Of a stretch of 64,000 bases of DNA, positions 31,061 through 42,982 are shown piece after piece. Origin of the DNA: Diphasiastrum complanatum (taxonomy: Eukaryota > Streptophyta > Lycopodiopsida > Lycopodiales > Lycopodiaceae); the NCBI GenBank assembly GCA_029204225.1, contig CM055112.1, forward strand, positions 26,394,795 through 26,458,794, in the 5' to 3' direction. The stretch's first letter is position 1. Each line of letters opens with the position of its first letter. The translations under genes and the position numbers were made by a program. Under the pieces are notes generated by a model that saw only the letters and a program-made list of their open reading frames with translations, was not told the DNA's origin and did not search any database.

Positions 31061-32600
31061 GAGTTCTCTTGTGGACTCTCCTCTTCCTCTTGGCTGATAT
31101 TTGTGTGAAAAATGGAAAAAGATTATCTATGTTAGATATAGGGGTCTTATATTTTCTCATGACAAGCATCTTGGTGTAAGAAGATGATAGAGTCAAATTC
31201 CATAGATGGCAAATTATCCAATTCCAAATGTAATGCCACTATTGAGCCAAAATAGAGTAGGAGATAGAACTCAAACTAAGTGGATAGTAGACAAGTGCAA
31301 TGCTTTGTCTTGATTAAGTTTTTTAGAGGTCCAATAAGATTTAGAAGTGGAACCATTAGTGGTCCAATAGAATTTGAGATATGCTTGATAATGGTCCAAT
31401 AGAATTTAGAGGTGTATGAATCAATGATCCAATAGGATTAAGAGGTGGCAAAAGTGTGGTCCAATCATGTTTGAGCATTGTGTTAGCTACTAGATCTATA
31501 GTCTCATTGTACTACTCACTTTGATCCAATTGATTTTGAGATTGACTGGATTTTGAGTGTAAGTGATTTTCTAGCTTTCTCTCTCTACCCGAGAGCTATT
31601 GATGATGTTATCTCTCTGCCCGTCGAGAGTAGCTTGTTTTTAGTTAGAACAATTTTTTAACACTTCCCACACGTGTGAGTGAGATTTGGAAGTGAGTGAA
31701 TGCATGTAGTAGTGTGTTTTTGCCATAGAATCAAAGATAGATTTTGAATCTCAATCTAGTCTTGATCTTAATGCATCCACACACCTTAGAAGATCACAAG
31801 CACATGTAGTGGACTCCCCACACGTGTGAAATTTACATGGTTTCAAAGCCTACCTAATGTTACCATGCATTTTCATCCATTTAAGTGAAAACTTTTCATC
31901 AATCTTGAGCTAGAAATTGTCAAGATCCATTTTCCTAGCTATCTTGTTCACTTTTGGATCAAACAAGAGCTCTTGAACACAAAAAGTAATCACCCATCAA
32001 AGACAAGCAAGTTTCATGCATATCCACAAAAAACCCAAGTGTTACTCAAGATCTTAGAGTGAGAAAAATATCCTACTCTCGAGTAAAGAGAGAAACGGAA
32101 GGAGCACTGGGGAGATTTTGTCATCAAAACAATACTCTCTCTCAAAAGTGACAAAAGTACAATGAGAGCTCGCATCCAGAAAGTGGTAGCTTGAGTTTTC
32201 ACTCAATAAATCATGTGGTGAAATCTAAATATGATTGGACCTATGATTTGCACCTCATAATTTGATTGGACCTCAAAAGCCAATAGGATGAGAATTTTGG
32301 ATTATGGTGCACCACTTGCAATTTTGCATTTTTATAATCTAGGACATGTGTCAACGCCTCATAGAACTTGAACTGGATGTCTTTTAACCTATGCCTAATC
32401 ATGCATTTGATTTTACTAGTCATGAGAAGATTGAGGTCCATCCTCATGATGACACTTGGAATGCTACTACTAACTAGCTTTGGCCTACTTTCATATTGCT
32501 TTGTAGAACAAGCTAATTTATGATATAAATTATCTAATAGAATTAGTGTTGGAGGGCAAGCTACGCACAAGCCGGCTACATCCGTGGATGCACCAAAAAG
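31061..32600. repeat. Non-coding, LTR-like sequence with CCAAT repeats
   Basis: No coding frame. 31320-31470 holds four or five diverged direct repeats of GGTCCAATAGAATTTGAG type, each with a CCAAT box. CACACGTGTGA G-box palindromes occur near 31668 and 31813. The mix resembles the U3 of an LTR, but I cannot set boundaries. Confidence 0.45.
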
Positions 32601-33061
32601 AGTGCAATCATCATCCCATAAGTAAATGGAGACTAAGACATCACCCAAATATAAGCTGAAAGTAGACATAATACCCTTGTCCCCTGGTACCAGCCCTTTT
32701 GGGGTCAAGAGGGAAAGAGACAGGTGGCTAGGTGGTGGGGATGGGATCCCACACGCGGCCCACAAGAATGCGTATTGCGCGAGAGCATCTACTGGACCGG
32801 AATGTTTCATGGTATCAAAGCCAAGTGAGTGTCCTATACGAGAAAGTGGGGGTGTGCAATCATCATCCTATAAGCAAATGGAGACTAGGACATCACCCAA
32901 ATATAAGCTAAAAGTAGATATAATACCCTTGTCCCCTGGTACCAGCACTTTTGGGGTCAAGAGAAAAAGAGGCATGTGGCTAGGCGGTAGGGATGGGATC
33001 CCACATGCGGCCCGCAGGTATGCGCATTGCACGAGAGCGTCTACTGGACCGGAATGTTTCT
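32601..33061 (+). mobile_element. TRIM family W (sense-strand relative of Y)
   Basis: Two direct LTRs of about 209 bp (32601-32809 and 32853-33061), starting TGCAATCATCATCC and ending GGAATGTTTC(A), flank an internal region of only 43 bp. The PBS TGGTATCAAAGCC directly follows the first LTR at 32810, and the purine tract GAGAAAGTGGGGG precedes the second. In inverted orientation the LTR shares GGGCTGGTACCAGGGG and the GATGGGATCCCA neighbourhood with LTR-Y, so the families are related. No clear target-site duplication is seen. Confidence 0.8.
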
Positions 33062-33137
33062 GCTGCCGACAAACTCTGACAATTAGGCTTACTAGTACAA
33101 TGTTTGGATGAATCTATTTTTACATTCTACAATGTTT

Positions 33138-33142
33138 AGAAA
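33138..33142 (+). other. Target-site duplication of element K (AGAAA)
   Basis: AGAAA at 33138-33142 and at 40665-40669, exactly flanking the TG...CA element. Confidence 0.92.
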
Positions 33143-34221
33143 TGTTGGGAAAACGGTGAAAGAGTGTGTGTGAGTGTGAGTGTGAGGAAGATAACTCGAA
33201 AAGAAACGAACACAAAAAGAAGGTGTTCGTGTGCAGCAGAATGAGCTATCTTACTCTTTCCCTAAGCATGACTATGCCTATCAGACATGAAGAGAATGTT
33301 AGTGATTGAAATCACATTCGATCTGATTACGTAGCCAAACATTAAGCAACAAAAACATCAGAAAGATAATATGTCGTGAACAGCTAGACAAATAATTAGT
33401 TGCGAACAGTTAGACTAATAATAATTCGCTAAGAATAGATTACCAAATTGAGCAATAAGAGAGAGTCAAACAGAATGTAAAAAAGCATAGCAATATTGAC
33501 ACAAATCTGAATGCAGAACAAGATAGAGCTATTATCAGATTGAGTATAGCAAAATATACATGTCAATAATGTTGTTGAGCAAAACACAATAGCGGATGAA
33601 ACCACGTGCTCTACAAAGCTAATCCAATCTGTAAGAAGGAATAAACCTATATTTGACAATACAAAAGAATCAATGCACAATGCATTTACTTCGTCTATCT
33701 CTGATAAGCTCCTGATGCTATTATTTTCACACATGCACTTCGCTTCACTATGCTATTCTGTGGAACACGCAAATGGTATTCAATATATACATATTTTACA
33801 AGCGTGCAGATGAAGAAAGTACAAAGTGGATGTGTTGTCTGTAGGAGATTGTGGGTGGCTACTGTCGTTGTCAAATCTGATTGCACAGTTGCATGGAATG
33901 AGCGTGAGAAGGGCACGACATCAACCTTTGCTGAAAATGAATGTTGGTGAAAAAATGCAACACTCTGACAAATGTCTTAGGATTTGATTTATAAGGTGCC
34001 TCTGCTTTTTTAGGGACACCTTCGGCATTTTGTAAGGTAGTGTCGTCTTTTTCTCCTATCACAAATCACGTGTAAAAACACAATGTTGCATTTGTCACCT
34101 TTTTCGCTTGTCTTATTTTACATGTAAATATGCAGACTGTGTGACAACATGAGTAAAAATGCAGCAAGAATGGAAACAGATTAAAATAGGATTTAGGAGA
34201 GTAAAGGAGATAAATCTAACA
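33143..34221 (-). repeat. 3' LTR of element K
   Basis: 1,079 bp. Its inner edge is next to ACCCCCCTTA, the complement of the polypurine tract. Confidence 0.88.
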
Positions 34222-34228
34222 ACCCCCC

Positions 34229-35830
34229 TTAATTTGGACCCGTGAATGCCTTGATCTTCAGACTAAGCAATGCACAAAACTTGTTGTGTGCATTAACACT
34301 TAATGCTTTCGTGAATATATCTGCAACCATGTACTGCGTTCTATAGTACGTTAAGCTCATCTCCTTGTTGAGAACCTTTGCCCCTGATGTAATGATATCT
34401 GATTTCAATGTGCTTACTCGTAGACTGAAATTCAGGGTTGGCCAATAAGGCAATAGCACTCTAATTATCACAAAATAAAATTGTGGGGTGGTATTGATAC
34501 AAATTAATGTCTGACAGTAAATGTCTCAACCAAAACACTTTCTTGATAGATTGAGAAGCAACAATGTATTTCGCTTCTGTAGAAGAAAGTGCGATAGAGG
34601 TTTGCTTACAGCTATTCCATGAGATAGGACCATCATTGAAGAAGAATGTAGATCCAGATGTGGACTTACGATTGTCTACATCTCCTCCCCAGCTTGCATC
34701 AGAATATCCACTAAGCTGATGAAGATTGTCGTTGCTGACTTCTCCATAGCAGATGCACTGGCCCATGGTAGCTCGAATATACTTCATGACTCTTATGAGA
34801 GCCTTCCAATGGGTAATGCCAGGATTAGCCATATATTGGTTGAGTAAGCTTACTGCAAAAGAGATATCAGGTCTTGTACAGACCATTGCATACATGAGAG
34901 ATCCAAGTATCGACCAATAAGGATACTCTCTCATCTGCTCCTCTTCCTGCTTGGTCTGGAAACATTGGTCCTTTGACAAATGCAGCTTGGATCCATCAGT
35001 GAGTAAGCTAATTTACAATTTATTAGATTGTATCTATGAAAAATGTTGTGAAGATATCTTTGTTGAGTGATATAAATCAGTCGTCTCTATCTGTCTCTGT
35101 AGATCTGAATGCCCAGACAAAAATGAGCTTCGCCCAGATCAGTCATGTCGAACTTTGAAAACAGCATCTGCTTAGAATCCTTAACCAAATTGGTATTGTG
35201 CTGAAGAGCAATGTATCATCCACATATAAGATGATGATAATGAAGGATTGTTGCACTGACTTGGAATAGATGTTGCAATCAACAGTGCTTGGTTTGAATC
35301 TATGTTCGATGAGGAATGTGTTGATCCTCTGAAACCAAGCTCTGGCAGACTGTTTCAAGCCATAAAATGCTTTGTGGAGTTACAGACATGATTTTTCATA
35401 CCTTTCAAAACGTATCCTTTGGACTGGATCATGTAGATATCTTCTTGTATAACTCCATTCAGATAAGCTATTTGTACATCAAGTTGATGTACTTCAAGAT
35501 CGACAGCTACAACATAAGACAGGAGTGTTCAGATCGATGAATGTTTGACTATTGGACTGAAACTCTCGCTGTAGTTGACGTTGGGGATCTGAGTGAATCC
35601 TTGTGCTACCAGTCTTGCCTTCCTTCAATCAGTTGTTCCATTGGCATTGTATTTGATCTTGAAGATCCAGTTGCAATCAATGATATTGCAGCTAGTAGGA
35701 TCTTCGACTAGTGACCATGTCTGGTTCTTGATCAGAGAGGAATACTCTTTGTCCATAGCTTCTCTCTAGAGATCAGAGTCTGGTTGGCTGAGTGCCTCTT
35801 CGACTATTGTCGGTTCTTGTATCAAGAAAT
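34229..35830 (-). pseudogene. Element K RT and RNase H
   Basis: On the minus strand: RT around MKQSARAWFQRINTFLIEHRF and the catalytic LYVDDTLLF (35190-35230), then the thumb and RNase H (VMKYIRATMGQCICYG, SDASWGGDVDNRKSTSG, ALSSTEAKYIV) and the tail VADIFTKALS (34270-34330). Frame changes occur near 34980, 35140 and 35360. The RT N-terminus, 35380-35820, is eroded. Confidence 0.87.
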
Positions 35831-36475
35831 ATGCAGACTCAAGAGTATACCTTGTGGGCTGTGTGCGCACTCGGCTTGACTTTCTAGGAGAAATTGACTG
35901 ATGAACCACTCCTGGGACTTGCTACTGGTTAGTAGCAACGTCTTTGTCTGATTCGCTGTCAAAAAGTGGGTCGACAATTGACACGTTCGAGCTAGAAGCT
36001 CGGACAGTCGTGTCGATGGCAAGTGATGAAGGTTCTCTTGGAGCAATATCCTTGCCTTTGATGTCGATGAACTGATCCTCTATAAAGATTGTATCTTGAC
36101 TATACAAGATTTGTTGGGTATCAGGATCATACAGCTTGTATGTATTATCAGATGACGTATATCCAATTAGGATGGCCTTGAGACCTTGGAAGTCCAATTT
36201 CTTCCTCGTGTCTTTTGGGAACACATCCAAATACTCTTAGGTTCTTCACAGAAGGCTTAGAGCCTGTCCACACCTCGTGGGGTAACTTGCCTGAGAGGGC
36301 TTTGGTCGAACATCTGTTCTGGATGTAAGCTGCAATGGAGACAGTTTTGGCTCAGAATCTCTTGGCCAGCGATGCAAGCACTAGCATACATTTGGCTGAT
36401 TCAGGGTACGGTTCTTCCTCTCGGCTAAGCCATTAGACTAAGGACTGTAAGGACTGATGAATTTGACAAAATTTC
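35831..36475 (-). pseudogene. Element K integrase C-terminal region
   Basis: MDVFPKDTRKKLDFQGLKAILIGYTSSDNTYKLYDPDTQQILYSQDTIFIEDQF is the conserved Copia integrase tail. Upstream (36240-36470) an NGLAERKNRT-like block marks the end of the catalytic core. The acidic linker to RT follows to about 35831. Confidence 0.85.
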
Positions 36476-37925
36476 CAGATTTCACACGTGTGGGGAATGT
36501 CCACAAGTATGATGGATCCAATTAAGCTTTGTGATTGGCACAGTAACCTGATTCTAGATTGATTAGCAAGATCTAGTTCAAAAGAAATGGCTTAACCACA
36601 ATCTAGCATGCTAAGCAACTGAATATGATAGCAATGAATCAATAATGAGCAAAAGTACAAGATATCAGTGTATAAACATTAGATTCAACACGAGTTAGAG
36701 AGAGATAACAAACAAAATAGTTTAGATCCAAAATGGCATGAGATAGCTACAAAACTTTGGTTCTTCATCATTGATTGTGAGGAGAGCTACACACATTTAT
36801 GGAGTTTGAGGTTGCTCGAGGTAGAACCACATCCATCCATTACAAAATGACATCTAAACTGACATCTAGAGTCTATGTGACATTTTTCACTTGCTGTGCA
36901 TGAAATTTTACCAACTTTCTACAAGTGTACTAGTTCTAACTAACAAAGTACAAATCATCATGCATGTGTCCATTACACTTTGTGCATGCCTTGCATGTCA
37001 CTATGGATCAATTACAATTAATGCATGTGAATTGGAATTGTTGTGGATTTCATAGGTGGAAAATAGATTCTTGATGAACAAACAAGATAACAACTTTGTC
37101 ACTCTTGATTCGGATGTTTCTACTAAGGGACACTGATTTTGGCAAAGCACATTCAAAACCAATCTTGTGCACTAGCCTATTTCCATATTCTCTCTTCTCC
37201 TCCTCTATTTTTGCCTCTACTCTTAGGTGCTTAATCTTGTCTCAATTCTTTTTCTTCCTGGTGTGCTACATGCTATGTGGCCTCATGTCTCCTATCTACT
37301 TCATGTGTCTTTTATAGATTTCTCATGCTTTCATTTAGTAGTGTTCCCAACATTACAAGCATTGACTCAAGCAGTACTTAGATAGGTGCTTTTCAGTTCA
37401 ACAATCCAAAAATCATCCTTTATTCCCTACCACTTTGACTAGTTCATAGATTTACTGTTCTTTTGGTTGCAACTATGGTGTGCTTACAATATGATGGTTC
37501 ACAATCCCATTTTCCTAAATAATTGTTCTTTATTGGTGTAAAAAATGACTAGGAATATTGTTTTTTCATTGTTGGCCCAATCAAAATTCAAAAACTTGAG
37601 AGTGTAGGACTTATAACTTCTCTCAAGTTGATGTTGAGGGGAACTCCAAAGTCTAAGAGCTTTTAATTCTTTTAATAGTGCTTTCAAGGGATATTATACT
37701 TTGGTTATTCATCATTTTATGGCCTTAAGAAATTGTCAAACTTTTTATTTTCAATCTCTTTGACTTGCTTTTCAATGCACTGTTGCTTTCACTTAATCCT
37801 TATGTCCACAATCTTTTGATTTTTTCTTTGTCCTTTGCATCTTCTCATTGGGTAGTGAATATAGTACAATGCTTAGATTTGCCAAATGAGTTGATTTTGT
37901 AGCTCTAAGATAGGCTAGAGGATCT
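36476..37925. other. Foreign non-coding insert in element K
   Basis: 36480-36560 matches, inverted, 23740-23815 and includes the TTTCACACGTGTGG G-box palindrome, so it looks like LTR sequence from another Copia family. 36560-37925 has no recognisable content beyond short open frames. Confidence 0.45.
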
Positions 37926-37929
37926 ACGT

Positions 37930-38290
37930 TCAGAGTAGCTTACAATCTTTTGGAATTCTACAATCTAGCCAATCTCTGACTACATATTCTTTGAGCCAAG
38001 AACTTAATTCAGCATGTAATTGGGATCGATCTTGGGCTATTCTAATGCTTTCCTTAGCCACTTGCAATATTTCTTGCATGTCTTGCAAGATATTGATTAC
38101 AACTTGCATTTGAAATCCTGCAATATGGCCAATCTCTGATCTCAAATTCTCTATTAAGCCAAAATTTTGTTTAGGATAGAATTGGGATTGATCTTGGGCT
38201 ATTCTAATTCTTTCCTTAGCCACTTGCAACATTTCTTGCATATCTTGCAAGATATTGATTGCAACTTGCACCTTCAAACCTTTGAATCTG
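37930..38290 (-). pseudogene. Gypsy integrase C-terminal fragment, tandemly duplicated
   Basis: The 115-codon minus-strand frame contains two copies of INILQDMQEMLQVAKERIRIAQD (first near 38270-38200, second near 38100-38030). This helix-rich stretch resembles the segment before the C-terminal domain of Gypsy integrase, where an AQDRQKSYAD-like motif is usual. It occurs once in normal proteins; here about 165 bp has been duplicated. Confidence 0.55.
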
Positions 38291-38465
38291 ATGGATATTG
38301 GTGAATGAGACTAAAAGCCCAACATCAATCTAAATGTACTATTACATTTGAATTTTTTGCATCATTGTACACAAACTCAACCATTGAAAGGTACTCCAAT
38401 ATGATTGTTGTCTAGAAACATAAGGTCACATTATATTTTCCCTAGACTACTAGGTATTTTTCTAG

Positions 38466-38700
38466 GTGATCATTACATGTGAGACTAATAGTTGTTTCCA
38501 GTCTTTTCAAGACCAATTGCTAGAACTTGCCAATGAGCTTGGTGTATTAGATATTGTGCACAACGACATATGTGGACCCATGCAAACTCTTGATAAGGGA
38601 GAAAAATACTTTTTGACCTTCATCGAGGATTATTCGAGGATGACAATAGTTTATTTTTTGAAAAATAAATCAGAAGAGTCTCCGGAATCTAGAAACCAAG
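38466..38700 (+). pseudogene. Copia integrase core snippet, opposite strand
   Basis: LDIVHNDICGPMQTL and FLTFIEDYSRMTIVYFLKN are integrase core motifs, on the plus strand inside minus-strand element K. Closest in the window is 41500-41680. Confidence 0.8.
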
Positions 38701-39446
38701 AACTGTCGCCGGATGCTCCTTGATGGCTGAGCTTCTGTAGCTGCATTTGTCACTTGATTCGACTACCCCTTGCTGTTGTTCTTTGCTTGCAATATCTGGC
38801 AATCTTGAATTTCGTGGTTATTTCGCTTGCAGTAATTGCTTCGGGCCTTTTTTCTTCTTCTGCTTAGTCATGCTCTTGTTGGTGTATAAAGCGTGAGAAT
38901 CAGTTGAGGAACTCGAGGCTTCGTTCCTCCGCGTGTCTTCCTGCAACAACATTGTAATGACTCTCAAAAGAGTCAATTCTGGATGTGTCGTGATGATCAT
39001 CATCCAGCTATCATATGAGCTTGGCAAGCTTGTAAGCAATTGCATCACTACGTCTTGATCGTCTATGACAGATCCGACAGCGGCCATTTGCTTCAGTAGG
39101 TTCTTGAATTGGTTGATGTGATTCTGCAGGGAATCACCATTCACCATCTTGAGGGAGTAAAATTTCTTCTTGAGATGTCCCAAACTTCTTTGGATGTCTA
39201 GGCCTTGGATACATGGCCGATATGGGTATCCAAAATGTTGAGGATTATCAACGTGAAAGCCTTTCCATCCTTCAGCTTCCATCTGGCGATTGCTGTGTCA
39301 TCTGCTTCGGGTTTTCCTTCTGCACCTGTAACAACGTCATACAACTCTTTAGCCATTAGTACAATTTTCATCTTAAATTTCCATAGATAGTAATTTGCTC
39401 CTTCAAGCTTGTCCATGATAGGACTGGCTTTTCCTTGGAAATCCAT
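38701..39446 (-). pseudogene. Element K gag
   Basis: Starts MDFQGKASPIMDKLEGANYYLWKFKMKIVLMAKELYDVV (39446), the N-terminal Gag signature. After a frame break near 39200 it continues SLGHLKKKFYSLKMVNGDSLQNHINQFKNLLKQM and LLTSLPSSYDSWMMII. It ends in a lysine-rich stretch near 38820 without a clear zinc knuckle. Confidence 0.88.
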
Positions 39447-39605
39447 GTGGAAGATTAGTCGAGGTGATAGGAAGAAAAACTATCAGTGACCTAAGTATGA
39501 AAATCTAGTACTGAATTATAGGACAATAAGACAATTACTCTATCGATTGGTAGAGTCTTGTTACTGTGGAAGCTTATCAGGCTACAGAACGTGGCTCTGA
39601 TACCA

Positions 39606-40664
39606 TGTTGGGAAAATGGTGAAAGAGTGTGTGTGAGTGTGAGTGTGAGGAAGATAACTCGAAAAGAAACGAACATGAAAAGAAGGTGTTCGTGCGCAGC
39701 GAAATGAGCTATCTTACTCTTCCCCTAAGCATGACTACGCCTATCAGACACGAAGAGAACGTTAGTGATTGAAATCATGTTTGATCTGATTACGTAGCCA
39801 AACATTAAGCAAAAAAAATATCATAAAGATAATTTGTCGCGAACAGTTAGACTAATAATAATTCGCTAATAATAGATTACCAGATTGAGCAATAAGAGAG
39901 TCAGATAGAATGTAGAAAAGCATAGCAATATTGACACAAATCTGAACGCAGAGCAAGATAGAGCTGTTATCAGATTAAGTATAGCAAAATTTACATGTCA
40001 ATAATGCTGTCGAGCACAACACAATAGCAGACAAAACCACGTGCTCTACAAAGCTAATCCAATCTATAAGAAGTAATAAACCTATATCTGACAATACAAA
40101 AGAATCAATGCGCAATTCATCTACTTCGTCTATCTCTGATAAGCTCCTGATGCTATTATTTTCACACACGCACTTCGCTTCACTATGCTAATCCGTGGAA
40201 CACACAAAATGGTATTCAATAATACATAATTTTACAGGTGTGCAGATGAAAAAAGTACAAAGTGGATGTGATGTCTGTAGGAGATCGTGGGTGGCTGTTG
40301 TCGTTGTCAAATCTAATTGCACAGTTGCATGGAATGAGCGTGAGAAGGGCGCGACGTCAGCCTTCGCTAAAAATGAACATTGGTCAAGATGCAAAAAATG
40401 TGAAACTCTGACAAATGCCTTAGGATTTGATTTATAGGGTGCCTCTGCTTTTCCTGGGACACCTTCTTTATTTTGTAAGGCAATGTCGTCTTTTTCGCCT
40501 ATTACAAATCACGTGTAAAAACAGAGTGTCGCATTTGTCGCCTTTTTCGTCTGTCTTATTTTACATGTAAATATGTAGACTATGCGATAACATGAGTAAA
40601 AATGTAACAAGAATGGAGGCAGATTAAAATAGAATTTAGGAGAGTAAAGGAGATAAATCCAACA
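39606..40664 (-). repeat. 5' LTR of element K with adjacent PBS
   Basis: 1,059 bp. The PBS (minus strand TGGTATCAGAGCCAC, 39591-39605) is immediately adjacent. Confidence 0.9.
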
Positions 40665-40669
40665 AGAAA

Positions 40670-40925
40670 TAAGTTATGCTTGTGTTGACATGATTTTCAT
40701 GCGACCACCTTTGGTATATCTATAAAAAAAACATCAAACAGGTGCATAATCAAACATATAAATGAGTGTTTGTTTCAGCCACTCCATTTGACTGTGGAGA
40801 ATAGCTAGTGGCATATTATCTAAGAATGCCATGAGCTTTGCAGTAGTCTTTGAATTCAGTCGAAATGAATTCACCAGCACCATCAGTCTGAATTGCCTTG
40901 ATTTTCATGGAAGATTCTCAACTTC
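40670..40925 (-). pseudogene. Copia integrase core fragment
   Basis: On the minus strand: IQTDGAGEFISTEFKDYCKAHGI and YSPQSNGVAETNTH, the second catalytic Asp and Glu region. It abuts a plus-strand Copia fragment at 40926. The two overlap in domain content, so they come from different copies. Confidence 0.75.
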
Positions 40926-41815
40926 TTGCTTTTTGCTAAAAATACTTGTATCACTCAGCACATGACCAGTCTCATTGGTTGTTTCGAGCCCTATACACCT
41001 TACATTACCAAGAAATATGCTCACCTTGGCGACAATAGCACACAAGCCATTAAAGGTGAAGGTACTGTAAGATTAAGCTTTGCAAATGATCAGTCTAAGC
41101 TACTTTCTAAAGTCTTGTATGTACCAAATTTATCTACGAATCTACTCTTTGTAAGCAGAATCACAGATCTAGGACATAGAGTAGAATTCGAATGTGATCA
41201 GTGCAAAGTAGTTGATAGAAAAGGCAAGATCCTAGCACTCAAAAAGAGACATGGATACTTGTATAAATTAAGTCATTGCTTTTCTGCCTCTAGTCAGGCA
41301 CTTTGTACTTTTATTCATGCAAATAAAATTACTTTGGCATTATAGACTTGGTCACTTGAATCATGTTGTTGTACAACAAATGTCTAGACAATCTATTGTT
41401 CTTGATCTCGACTATCCTCGTGATAAAGTTGAGTTACCTGTCTGTCAAGACTGTCTAGTTGGTAAACAATCTAGGAAACCATTTAAATCAAGCCATCAGC
41501 ATTTTGCTAGAGGATTGTTAGACATTGTACATTCAGACATTTGTGGCCCGATAAGAATCCTTCGCTGAAGGATTCAAAGTATTTTATAACTTTTATTGAT
41601 GACTTTTCCAGAAGGACTATGGTGTACTTTATAAAGAAGGAATCAAAAGCCTTCGATTGCTTCAGAATCTTCAAGGAGCATGCAGAAAAGGAGACTAAAA
41701 GGACGATCAAGGCCCTAAGGTCAAACAATGATGGAAATTAATATTCTATCGAGTGTAAGGAGTACTGCCAAAGCCAAGGCATCGAACAACAATTCTATTT
41801 AAATTGAAAAACAAT
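40926..41815 (+). pseudogene. Copia protease C-terminus, pre-integrase and integrase start
   Basis: AHLGDNSTQAIKGEGTVRL and VLYVPNLSTNLLFVSRI belong to the protease/pre-integrase junction. HYRLGHLNHVVVQQMS with CQDCLVGKQ is the pre-integrase zinc site. LLDIVHSDICGPI, FITFIDDFSRRTMVYFI and IKALRSNNDG are integrase core. Frame changes at about 41330 and 41565. Confidence 0.85.
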
Positions 41816-41829
41816 CCATATTCATTTCT

Positions 41830-42977
41830 TGGCTTGCTACAAATGTTGTACCATGCAAGTATGTAGCTCATTAATGCAAAATGTCAAGTTTGGCCTACAT
41901 AGAACTCGAGCTACATGGTTATGTAATATCTAAATTGATATATACAAGTTGCATATAGTTTGTAGACATAGAATTAGCAAAGTCATGCTTGTAGAAACTC
42001 GTGAATACTGTAGCCAAGGGATCTTAGAATTGTGTTTGACTTTTCTAATGAATGCAATAGATCAAGCTTTGATGATGTGTGTTCATCCCAAATTTGTTAC
42101 ACTTTACCTTAAAGCTCCATGAGAAGTTAATAGCACATTTGGAGCCAAATGATGTTAAGCTTGAGCACTACCCTCAAGTGTTAGCATTGCAAGTTCATCT
42201 AGAATGTCTTGTCTATCACCTATGAGTTCCATGACAAGTTTAGGACACCTATGAGCATACGATCTAGATCTAGGTGACATTGAATTTGTATGTAATTATT
42301 TGAGGTGAGTCAATCTTGGTAGAGTAAGTATCAATGAGTTTTAAGAATTGAGTGTTGACTCATAAGTCAAGTGTGAGAAGTCCACTCAAGGCTGACGATA
42401 AGTTTATAGATTGGTCATTATGGCTTTGTGAAGCCCAAAAAACTTAAAGTAAGAATTGCTAGGAGACATAAATGCAAAGATTTTTCATACTGTATCAAAT
42501 TTAGGTAAGGCAAATAACACTTTGGTTTTGTCTCAATCTATAGCAATGGCATGCCTCCAAATAACATGGCGAAGCAGTATGATGTCTGTTTGGCACTTAA
42601 TCTGGTTCATGAAAATGGGGTGCAAGGAATGCAAAGTGAATTTGTGATGAGGGTACTTGCATTCATTAAGTTACATAATTTCTTGCAAGTGATTATTTGG
42701 AAGCGGTTTCGTATCCAATATGTTTCAGCTCAACCATTTCTAACATAAGAAATGAAAATTTTCACTGTTATAGTCTATAGAGATAAGCTCACATAAGTGC
42801 AAATAAAGAAAACGACAGTCATATGTTCCGGTGATTTAACACTACCTTGAAAAGTTCAAAGAATTTGACCGTAGATTTACAATAACTTCCAAGTGTCTTA
42901 TTTCAAACTGCAAAAGTAATGAGTCAAAAGGTGACCAGCTTTAACTTGTCAGATAAGGTGTAATAGTTAGCTTTGAA
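41830..42977. other. Non-coding interval, nothing recognised
   Basis: No protein motif or repeat partner was found. Short frames (42456-42748) show no known domain. It ends at the GTGAT that flanks half-element B. Confidence 0.5.
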
Positions 42978-42982
42978 GTGAT

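Larger units (their letters stand above)
33143..40664 (-). mobile_element. Copia element K, 7.5 kb, decayed and internally rearranged
   Basis: LTRs at 33143-34221 and 39606-40664 (TGTTGGGAAAA...CTAACA/CCAACA), PBS complement GTGGCTCTGATACCA at 39591-39605 and a PPT complement at 34222-34230. The target-site duplication is AGAAA. Minus-strand gag, RT, RNase H and integrase C-terminus are present. Protease and most of integrase are missing and are replaced by foreign sequence at 36475-38460. The two LTRs differ at many C/T and G/A positions, as expected from long-term cytosine methylation, so the copy is old. Confidence 0.88.

Noticed and set aside
40670-41815. A fourth inversion within one Copia element
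   Set aside because: The minus and plus parts overlap in integrase content, so they are two different copies placed side by side.
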